Assembly: GCA_017613475.1 (NCBI GenBank)
Contig: JAGADT010000136.1
Location: forward strand, 1-11,322
Direction: 5' to 3'
Origin: Desulfovibrionaceae bacterium
GTDB lineage: Bacteria > Desulfobacterota > Desulfovibrionia > Desulfovibrionales > Desulfovibrionaceae
Length of the DNA: 11,322 nucleotides
The notes beneath the pieces are model-generated. The model had not been told where the DNA came from and did not search any database. It saw nothing but the letters and a program-made list of their open reading frames with translations. How positions within the stretch are numbered: position 1 is the stretch's first letter; each line of letters opens with the position of its first letter. Shown here one piece after another: positions 6,224-11,322 of this stretch. A program made the translations under genes and the position numbers.

Positions 6224-6886
6224 TCAGGAAATGCGGCGGTCGCTGCGCTTTGTTGCCCAGTTGCCGATGCTCTGGAAAATCTGCACGATGATGATGAGCA
6301 GCACGACCGTAACAAACATGATGTCCGTCTGGTAGCGGTTGTAGCCGTACATGATGGCGAGCTTGCCCAGGCCTCCGCCGCCCACCGCGCCGGACATGGC
6401 CGAATAGCCCAGGATGGTGGTTGTGGCGATGGCGCTGCCGTTGATGAGCGAGGGCGTGGCTTCAGGCAGCAGCACCTTGAGGATGATCTGCATGGTGGAG
6501 GCGCCCATGGACTGCGCCGCCTCCACAACGCCGGCATCCACTTCCAGCAGGGAGGATTCCACCAGCCTGGCAACAAAGGGCGCTGCGGCAATGACCAGCG
6601 GCACCACAGTGGCGTTGTTGCCGATGGAGGTGCCCACCAGCAGGCGGGTGAGCGGGATGACGGCGATCATCAAGATCAGGAAGGGGAAGGAGCGCGTAAG
6701 GTTCACCACCACGTCAAGCACGGCGTAGAGCGCAGGGCAGGGGCGTATGCCGCCCTTGCGGCAGATCACCAGCACCACGCCCATGACCATGCCGAACACG
6801 TAGGAGAAAAAGGTCGAAACAAGCGTCATGTACAGCGTGTCCCACACGCCTTCCAGGAGCATGCTGATGGTTTCTGCGTCAAACAT
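6224..6886 (-). CDS. metI: Methionine ABC transporter permease MetI
   Basis: This 220-residue inner-membrane permease of the MetI type has about five transmembrane helices (roughly 18-42, 54-80, 90-110, 148-168 and 190-212). The ATPase-coupling loop contains E122-A-A followed by G128 in EAAQSMGAS and leads to the conserved SAIATTTILGYSAMSGAVGGGGLG stretch characteristic of this family. It forms a homodimer that moves methionine through the membrane, driven by MetN and fed by MetQ. Its ATG overlaps the metN stop by 8 nt (ATGTTTGA), so translation is coupled. Confidence 0.95.
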   Translation of the reverse strand: MFDAETISMLLEGVWDTLYMTLVSTFFSYVFGMVMGVVLVICRKGGIRPCPALYAVLDVVVNLTRSFPFLILMIAVIPLTRLLVGTSIGNNATVVPLVIAAAPFVARLVESSLLEVDAGVVEAAQSMGASTMQIILKVLLPEATPSLINGSAIATTTILGYSAMSGAVGGGGLGKLAIMYGYNRYQTDIMFVTVVLLIIIVQIFQSIGNWATKRSDRRIS

Positions 6887-7883
6887 TGTTCATTTCCTCC
6901 AGCAGGATGCCGGACTCTTTGGCAAAGTCCCGCGCGCGGACCAGGGCCGCCTTGTCTTCAGGGAGCTGAATGACCATCTGCCCGAAGGCCGTTCCGCCAA
7001 TGTCGCGCGTGGCCGCGAACATGATGTTGATGGGGCAGCCGCAGGCCAGCACCATGTTGCCGATCACCGGTTCAAAGGAGGAGCGCCCGTTAAAGACAAT
7101 GCGGTAAAGCCGCCTGCCCCTGAGCGCCTGGATGTCTTCCGGCAGCACAAGCTGGCGCGCCTCTTCCGTGCGCGGGTGGAAAAACACGTCCTGCACGGCC
7201 CCTGTTTCTGCAATGCGCCCATGGCTGATGATGGCCACCTTGTTGCAGACCTTTTCGATGATCTGCATCTCGTGGGTGATGATGATTACGGTGATGCCGA
7301 GGCGCTGGTTGATATCCTTGATGAGCGCGAGGATGGATTCGGTTGTGGGCGGGTCCAGGGCGGAGGTCGCCTCATCGCAGAGCAGCACGTCCGGGTTTGT
7401 TGCCAGCGCGCGGGCAATGCCTACGCGCTGCTTCTGCCCGCCGGAAAGCTGGGAGGGGTAGGAGCCCGCCCTGTCGCTCAGACCCACAAGCTCCAGGAGC
7501 TCACGGGCCTTTTCGCGGGCGTCAGCCTTGCTTACGCCCGCCAATTCCAGCGGAAAGCAGACGTTATCCAGCGCCGAGCGCTGCATGAGCAGGTTGAACT
7601 GCTGGAAAATCATGCCCATGGAGCGCCGCACGTTCCTCAGCGCCTGGTCATTGAAGCCGCAGATATCCTTCCCCTTGAAGAAAATGCTGCCGCCTGTAGG
7701 CCGCTCAAGCATGTTGATGCAGCGCACAAGCGTGCTCTTGCCCGCGCCGCTTTTGCCGATGATGCCGAAAATGTCGCCCCGTTCTATCGTCAGGTTGATA
7801 TCCTTGAGGGCATAGACTTCGGTATTCTTGCTCAGGAAGCGCTTTTCAAGGTGCTCTATGCGGATGATGGGTTCTGTGTTCAA
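6879..7883 (-). CDS. metN: Methionine ABC transporter ATP-binding protein MetN
   Basis: This is the ATPase of the methionine importer, 334 residues from the chosen start. Walker A is GKSGAGKS (about 43-50), the signature is LSGGQ (146-150), Walker B is VLLCDE (to about 171), and the switch histidine is H204 in IIITHEM. The C-terminal 80 residues (from about RLYRIVFNG) form a NIL domain, which in MetN binds methionine and inhibits transport when the cell is replete. Start choice: GAGGAGG lies 6 nt before TTG 7883 but touches ATG 7889, so TTG gives the better spacing; ATG 7889 adds two residues. A longer TTG start at 7931 is ruled out because it falls inside the promoter. It is the first gene of metNIQ. 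Confidence 0.93.
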   Translation of the reverse strand: MNTEPIIRIEHLEKRFLSKNTEVYALKDINLTIERGDIFGIIGKSGAGKSTLVRCINMLERPTGGSIFFKGKDICGFNDQALRNVRRSMGMIFQQFNLLMQRSALDNVCFPLELAGVSKADAREKARELLELVGLSDRAGSYPSQLSGGQKQRVGIARALATNPDVLLCDEATSALDPPTTESILALIKDINQRLGITVIIITHEMQIIEKVCNKVAIISHGRIAETGAVQDVFFHPRTEEARQLVLPEDIQALRGRRLYRIVFNGRSSFEPVIGNMVLACGCPINIMFAATRDIGGTAFGQMVIQLPEDKAALVRARDFAKESGILLEEMNNV

Positions 7884-7901
7884 GAACATCCTCCTCGTTT
7901 C

Positions 7902-7916
7902 CAATGCAAAACATTG
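7902..7916. repeat. Small dyad at the predicted metN transcription start
   Basis: CAATG-CAAAA-CATTG straddles the expected start of the metN transcript, about 6-12 nt past the -10 box. A repressor site here is conceivable; the arms are only 5 bp. Confidence 0.25.
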
Positions 7917-7918
7917 CC

Positions 7919-7947
7919 ATGATACGGTCAAGGAAGGGCGGCGTCAA
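7919..7947 (-). promoter_or_regulatory. metNIQ promoter
   Basis: On the minus strand TTGACG (7947-7942), a 17-nt spacer, then TATCAT (7924-7919). The -35 and -10 match 5 and 4 of 6 consensus bases. The leader to the metN start is only about 25-30 nt. The shared element at 7947-7981 abuts the -35 on its upstream side. Confidence 0.6.
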
Positions 7948-7981
7948 ATTGTGCCTGCGGGGTATTGGAAGAGGGGGCATC
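7947..7981 (-). repeat. Copy B of a shared upstream element
   Basis: This is the second copy of the element described at 1055-1091, with the same orientation relative to its downstream gene. It abuts the -35 box of metN, the usual location of an activator site, though it could be a diverged intergenic repeat instead. Confidence 0.45.
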
Positions 7982-8046
7982 GTGCAGGAAAAAGCGTTTC
8001 CGTACAGGGGCGACCGATGCCTCATGTGAGGCGGTTCAGATTTGAT
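7982..8046. other. Gap between the metN and nucleotidase promoters, with one dyad
   Basis: No gene is seen between the two divergent promoters. GCCTCA-TG-TGAGGC at 8019-8032 is a perfect 6-bp dyad placed between them and could be an operator for either gene. Confidence 0.35.
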
Positions 8047-8076
8047 TTGACAGCAGGTTCCATTTTGATGGAAAAT
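8047..8076 (+). promoter_or_regulatory. Candidate promoter of the 5'-nucleotidase gene, overlapped by dyads
   Basis: TTGACA (8047-8052) is a perfect -35, followed by 18 nt and GAAAAT (8071-8076), a 4-of-6 -10. The spacer contains TTCCAT-TTTG-ATGGAA (8058-8073) and the -10 lies in GGAAAATTTTCC (8070-8081). A leader of about 230 nt with no recognised riboswitch follows. Confidence 0.45.
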
Positions 8077-8101
8077 TTTCCCGGTCAGCCCGGCTGTCCG
8101 G
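8058..8101. repeat. Three adjacent dyads overlapping the nucleotidase promoter
   Basis: In order: TTCCAT-TTTG-ATGGAA (8058-8073), the perfect palindrome GGAAAATTTTCC (8070-8081), and a near-perfect dyad at 8081-8101 with arms CCGG and CAGCC facing GGCTG and CCGG. They cover the promoter spacer, the -10 and the start site, where a repressor would bind. Confidence 0.45.
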
Positions 8102-8313
8102 ACTTTCCATACCAGTTTTTCCCCCAATGAGGGAGGGCTGCCCTGGCATCCTGCCGCAGCATATTTTTGCCTTGCCGCGTTCTCTTTATCCGGGAACGCC
8201 ATTGGGCCAGGCTTGGCGGCTGGCAGCGCGTTTTCACCCAAACAGCGTTTTCCCCTTGGGGCAATGCAGTGCAGGTTAAGCCGAAACGGGTACGCATGAA
8301 AGGAGCTTGCCTT

Positions 8314-9942
8314 ATGTTTTCAGAACGCTCAGGGAAAAAAAGCGGCTGCCTCGCAGCCATTTTGATAGGGTGCCTCCTGCTTGTCCAGGCGTCCTGCACG
8401 CTGCGCCAGCAGCAGGCTTCCCGGAAAGCTGATCTGCTTATCCTGCATACAAACGACACGCATTCCCACATCGCGGGGATAGATAAGCACGGCAGCGCGT
8501 GCATGGATGACCGGGACTGCCGGGGCGGGTTGGCGCGTATTTCCGCCGCAGTTGCGGACGCCAAAAAACGTGGGGAAAATGTTTTGGCGCTGGATGCCGG
8601 CGACATGTTCCAGGGAACCCTGTTCTACAGCGTAAACAAATGGCCTATGCTGGCAGAATTTAATGCGCTTATGCCCTGGGATGCCGCGACCCTGGGAAAC
8701 CATGAGTGGGATGAAGGCTGCGGAGACCTGGCCAAATATATCGAAGCCAGGCGTCCGTTCCCCTTATTGGCTGCCAACCTCAAGCCGAAGAAAGGATGCC
8801 CCCTCCTGTACAGCAGCACAGAGCCGTATATTATCCGCACCATAGGCGGGCATAAGGTCGGTGTCATAGGGCTTGCCAATGATGAAGTGGTTGGATTAGC
8901 CAGCGCCTGCCCGCAGACGAACTTTGCCGACAGGGTGGAAAGCGTGCGGGCCGCAGTGCGTGAGCTGGAGGGCAAAGGCGTCAGGCGCATTATCCTCCTG
9001 ACGCACATTGGCCTTCCCGATGACAGGAAGCTGGCCCGCAGCGTAGATGGCGTGGATGTCATCGTGGGAGGTCATACCCATTCCTATTTAGGCCCCGGCT
9101 CCAAGGAAGGCCCGTATCCCATTGTGGAAAAATCGCCGTCAGGCAAGCCTGTGCTTGTGGTTACAGCCAAACGGGCCACGCAGTACCTTGGTGAGCTGTC
9201 ATGCAGCTTTGATTCCGATGGCGTGCTTACGTCATGGAGCGGCCAGGCGCGTGAACTTTTGCCTTCTGATCCGCGGGATGAAAAAATTTCGTCCAGGATT
9301 GCAGAATACGCTGCAAGCCTCGCGGAATATCGCAGCCGCAGGCTGGGCAGCCACAATGTAGATTTGGGGCCGGATGGCCTGGATGCCTGCCGTGAGCACG
9401 AATGCCTGACGGGCATGATCTTTGCTGATGCCATGCTGGATTTTGGCAGGCCGTATGGAGCGCAAATGGCCCTGTGCAACAGCGGCGGCGTGCGCGCGGC
9501 GCTGAAGAAGGGCGATATTACCCAGGGCGATATCCTTACGGCTTTTCCATTTAACGGGATCATCCTCCTGCGGGAATACAGCGGCGAACAGATATGGGAA
9601 GCTTTGGAGCATGGCGTTGCGGACGAAGGCGCCATAGGGCCGCAGATGCTGCAGGTTGCCGGGCTGCGCTATGTCGTGGATGGAAGCAAGCCGGCGGGAA
9701 AGCGTGTGCTCAAGGTGGAAGTCCTGGATGGCAAGGGCAGGGCGGCCCCATTGCGTCCGCGGGAGCGCTATGTCGTTGCGCTGCCGGAATATATCGCCAA
9801 GGGCGGAGACTTTTTTGATATGCTTACCACGGGCAAAGCCGTTTCTTCTCCCGAGCCGATAGATGTCGATCTGCTTTCAGCATACCTGGCAAAGCATTCT
9901 CCGCTGCCTAAGCCTGTTACTGGCAGGATCATCCGCAAATGA
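8314..9942 (+). CDS. Exported UshA-type 5'-nucleotidase / metallophosphoesterase
   Basis: This 542-residue protein has the two-domain layout of UshA-type nucleotidases, which hydrolyse nucleotides or nucleotide sugars outside the cytoplasm. The N-terminal calcineurin-like domain has D48-x-H50 in LHTNDTHSH, GD ending at D97, GNHE at about 128-131, H231 in LLTHIG, and GGHTH with H254/H256, a full dimetal site. The C-terminal domain has NSGG at 389-392 with R394, ITQGDILTAFPFNG, and GGDFF at 497-501, matching the nucleobase-stacking motif. The N-terminus is hydrophobic to C28 in LLLVQASC; Q at -3 makes the lipobox non-standard, so lipoprotein or Sec-cleaved product are both possible. AAAGGAG lies 8 nt before ATG 8314; the frame is open further upstream (ATG 8296, 8167) but without a signal peptide at the N-terminus. 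It is monocistronic. Substrate specificity cannot be read from sequence. Confidence 0.92.
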   Translation: MFSERSGKKSGCLAAILIGCLLLVQASCTLRQQQASRKADLLILHTNDTHSHIAGIDKHGSACMDDRDCRGGLARISAAVADAKKRGENVLALDAGDMFQGTLFYSVNKWPMLAEFNALMPWDAATLGNHEWDEGCGDLAKYIEARRPFPLLAANLKPKKGCPLLYSSTEPYIIRTIGGHKVGVIGLANDEVVGLASACPQTNFADRVESVRAAVRELEGKGVRRIILLTHIGLPDDRKLARSVDGVDVIVGGHTHSYLGPGSKEGPYPIVEKSPSGKPVLVVTAKRATQYLGELSCSFDSDGVLTSWSGQARELLPSDPRDEKISSRIAEYAASLAEYRSRRLGSHNVDLGPDGLDACREHECLTGMIFADAMLDFGRPYGAQMALCNSGGVRAALKKGDITQGDILTAFPFNGIILLREYSGEQIWEALEHGVADEGAIGPQMLQVAGLRYVVDGSKPAGKRVLKVEVLDGKGRAAPLRPRERYVVALPEYIAKGGDFFDMLTTGKAVSSPEPIDVDLLSAYLAKHSPLPKPVTGRIIRK

Positions 9943-10055
9943 GGATCGGTTTTATGCAATGACAGTCCGGATGTCCGCCGCTGCCTTCAAGGGCTTTGGC
10001 GGACATCTGTGTGATATGATGCCCAGTATTGCCGGTAATTGGGCGAAACAAAGAA
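9943..10055. other. Intergenic gap with a 10-bp inverted repeat
   Basis: After the nucleotidase stop, GATGTCCGCC (9970-9979) and GGCGGACATC (9998-10007) are perfect complements around 18 nt. No T-run follows on either strand, so it is not a classical intrinsic terminator; it may protect the mRNA 3' end. No gene is seen. Confidence 0.45.
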
Positions 10056-10082
10056 AGGGAGCGTGAATATTTCACGCTCCCT
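10056..10082. terminator. Hairpin terminator
   Basis: AGGGAGCGTGAA (10056-10067) pairs perfectly with TTCACGCTCCCT (10071-10082) around a 3-nt loop. On the minus strand the stem is followed by TTCTTTGTTTC, a good U-rich tract, so it belonged to the broken gene just upstream on that strand. It may also stop readthrough from the nucleotidase gene. Confidence 0.8.
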
Positions 10083-10117
10083 AACATTTTGAAATGCCGT
10101 GATGCAGGCGGAAGGGC

Positions 10118-10235
10118 TTACTTGGTGAAGTAGCGCTTCAGCAGGCCCGCGAAGGCCGTTCGAGGCGGGCTTCGTCCTTGGCCATTTCATACGTGTAGTG
10201 TGTATCTTCGGGGCGTTGCCGCTGGCAAGACTAGA
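10118..10235 (-). pseudogene. Frameshifted 3' remnant of an unidentified gene
   Basis: On the minus strand one frame reads PEDTHYTYEMAKDEARLER up to about 10157, and the next frame continues AFAGLLKRYFTK and stops at TAA 10120-10118. A single missing base near 10157 would join them. A second missing base near 10218 would extend the frame upstream to LASGNAP. The composition is GC-rich like the native genes, and it is followed at the right distance by a terminator. I do not recognise the parent protein. The upstream part has been lost or replaced by the AT-richer gene that ends at 10262. Sequencing error cannot explain the loss of the upstream part. Confidence 0.55.
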
Positions 10236-10261
10236 CCTATCCTTGCTTATTTTCGGCTTGT

Positions 10262-11322
10262 TTAGTTCGGTAAGGTAATGCTTGGGAATATCGTTTTCAG
10301 TAGCGGTAGCATGACGTCGCAAAATTTTTTGCTCCATTCTGCGTGAAATTTTGCCATTCTTTTCCAGTCAGTTTCATTGGTGACGCTGACACCTTCAAGC
10401 TTATAGGTCATGTAGGAAGCCTTGTTAGCATCGGCACGTTCCCACTTAATGTGCTCTCCCAGCTTTTCTTCGATTTCTGCCTTATGGTTGTACAGATAAT
10501 CAAAGGCTTCCTTGTTCTTATTCTTATCGGTCTTGCCAAGGTAGAACTGGACACTGGCACAATCATAATTTGCCGTACAGGTTACATTAAAGCCGCCAAC
10601 GCCAAAGAAACCAGAAATCCAGTTAGACGTGGTCGCGTGAACATTGCTGAAGGATCCATTTTCACCAAACTTTTCCTGAATAAACGGAAGAGCAAATGTC
10701 CAGTATTTTTTCCTTATCTCATACCGCTCAGGGTTGTCGTCCGCAGCGTTTTCGTTGTCTTGTTCTTTCATGTAGAACACCAAATCTGATGGGTCTGCAC
10801 CAAAACAGGCAAAAAAACGTCTAAGGGTATTTAATTTGTACTGTGTACTCATTCCAGTCCATACATAAATACCTGGAGCAATCTGAACATTGCTGTTATG
10901 GTATTTGCTGTTGAGCTCATTTGGTGAACTGAAAACATGAGCAGCCAGTTCAATATTTGGATCAGAAGTATAGGCCAATCCAGTTAGAACAGAATCGTCT
11001 TCAGAGTGCAGCATCTGAAGGACCCTTGCATACATATCCGTCCAGCTCTTTACTGCCTGCTCAGAATCCTTGTAGGCAAATTTCGCAATCTGTTTTCCTG
11101 TAAAGTCAGAATCAGCATCTAGTGCAATAGAATAAAGCTGCTTTTCCTCTGGCTTGTATTTCGTAACAGGATAGCTCCAGATGATCTCTAATGCTTGTTT
11201 AACCATGTAACTATCTCTATCTTCCAGTTCGGCACGAGTCCATTTATCTTTCTGAGCAATGATTTGATTCATCCTGATGCCGCTATTCTTAAAGCCATTC
11301 GGAGCATTCAGCTTTTCAGCAA
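10262..11322 (-). CDS. C-terminal part of a DUF4268 protein, probably a GmrSD-type (DUF262/DUF1524) restriction enzyme; 5' end outside window
   Basis: The frame is open from the right edge to TAA 10264-10262. An internal ATG at 11272 exists, but in-frame codons continue upstream (AEKLNAPNGFKNSGIR just before it), so the gene is longer. Visible regions, numbered from that ATG: up to about residue 38 the pattern SGIRMNQ...KDKWTRAELEDR...ALEIIWSYP resembles the end of a DUF1524/GmrSD nuclease domain. About 48-90 is a linker domain with DFTGKQIAKFAYKD and VKSWTDMYARVLQML. About 185-330 is DUF4268 (KYWTFALPFIQEKFG, SNWISGFFGVGGFN, VQFYLGKTDKNKNKEAFDYL, IKWERADANKASYM). GmrSD-type enzymes are type IV systems that use NTP to cut modified phage DNA. 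The GC content is lower than its neighbours (line 10921: 24 of 60 G+C; line 9361: 38 of 60), and it abuts a broken gene, suggesting transfer. DUF4268 is fairly secure; the GmrSD link rests on a short stretch. Confidence 0.7.
   Translation of the reverse strand, partial: AEKLNAPNGFKNSGIRMNQIIAQKDKWTRAELEDRDSYMVKQALEIIWSYPVTKYKPEEKQLYSIALDADSDFTGKQIAKFAYKDSEQAVKSWTDMYARVLQMLHSEDDSVLTGLAYTSDPNIELAAHVFSSPNELNSKYHNSNVQIAPGIYVWTGMSTQYKLNTLRRFFACFGADPSDLVFYMKEQDNENAADDNPERYEIRKKYWTFALPFIQEKFGENGSFSNVHATTSNWISGFFGVGGFNVTCTANYDCASVQFYLGKTDKNKNKEAFDYLYNHKAEIEEKLGEHIKWERADANKASYMTYKLEGVSVTNETDWKRMAKFHAEWSKKFCDVMLPLLKTIFPSITLPN

Noticed and set aside
6182..7922. Long plus-strand reading frames opposite metI and metN
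   Set aside because: They are His-, Gly- and Asp-rich antisense shadows of GC-rich coding sequence, with no ribosome binding site or domain, while the minus-strand genes have complete family motifs.
7884..7931. TTG start at 7931 for metN
   Set aside because: It overlaps the -10/-35 promoter region and has no Shine-Dalgarno site; the GAGGAGG at 7890-7896 serves a start at 7883 or 7889.
7890..8060. SAM-type riboswitch upstream of metN
   Set aside because: The predicted leader is only about 25-30 nt, and no multi-helix aptamer pattern or leader terminator is visible on the minus strand.
8167..8313. N-terminal extension of the nucleotidase from ATG 8167
   Set aside because: The added 49 residues are not signal-like and push the hydrophobic signal segment inward; AAAGGAG is correctly spaced only for ATG 8314.
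1..11322. tRNA, rRNA, CRISPR array, insertion sequence or integrase gene
   Set aside because: No tRNA-like cloverleaf, no regularly spaced repeats, and no transposase or integrase motifs were seen on either strand.

Overview
The window looks like a chromosomal stretch of a GC-rich Gram-negative anaerobe. Tat signals, lipoprotein signals, periplasmic binding proteins and a DUF362 protein together suggest a Desulfovibrio-like sulfate reducer. That assignment is an inference from gene content and composition; no rRNA or other taxonomic marker is present.

Left part (1-4356, minus strand). A LysR-type regulator gene is followed, after a structured 354-bp gap, by a run of genes in the same direction: a secreted cupin, a Tat-exported lipoprotein flavoprotein with a CX2CX2CX5C motif, a small DUF4405 cytochrome-b-like membrane protein, and a Tat-exported DUF362 protein that runs off the left edge. 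Almost everything in this run is predicted to act outside the cytoplasm, so it reads as a quinol-linked periplasmic redox module under LysR control. Its substrate cannot be told from sequence.

Middle part (4549-7889). A secreted protein of unknown function (plus strand) converges on a complete methionine ABC importer operon, metN-metI-metQ (minus strand). The two share a strong hairpin terminator at 5304-5334. metN has a well-formed promoter with a leader of only about 25-30 nt, so no riboswitch fits there.

Right part (8047-11322). A secreted or lipoprotein UshA-type 5'-nucleotidase (plus strand) is preceded by a promoter overlapped by tandem dyads. After it comes a terminator and a frameshifted 3' remnant of an unidentified gene. 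Next to that lies an AT-richer minus-strand gene that runs off the right edge. It carries a DUF4268 C-terminus preceded by what looks like the end of a GmrSD-type DUF1524 nuclease domain. This is probably a transferred type IV restriction or phage-defence gene, and the window may end at the border of a defence island.

Two observations cross gene boundaries. A related element of about 36 bp lies upstream of both the DUF362 gene and metN in the same orientation. The leader of the cupin operon contains three separate inverted repeats.
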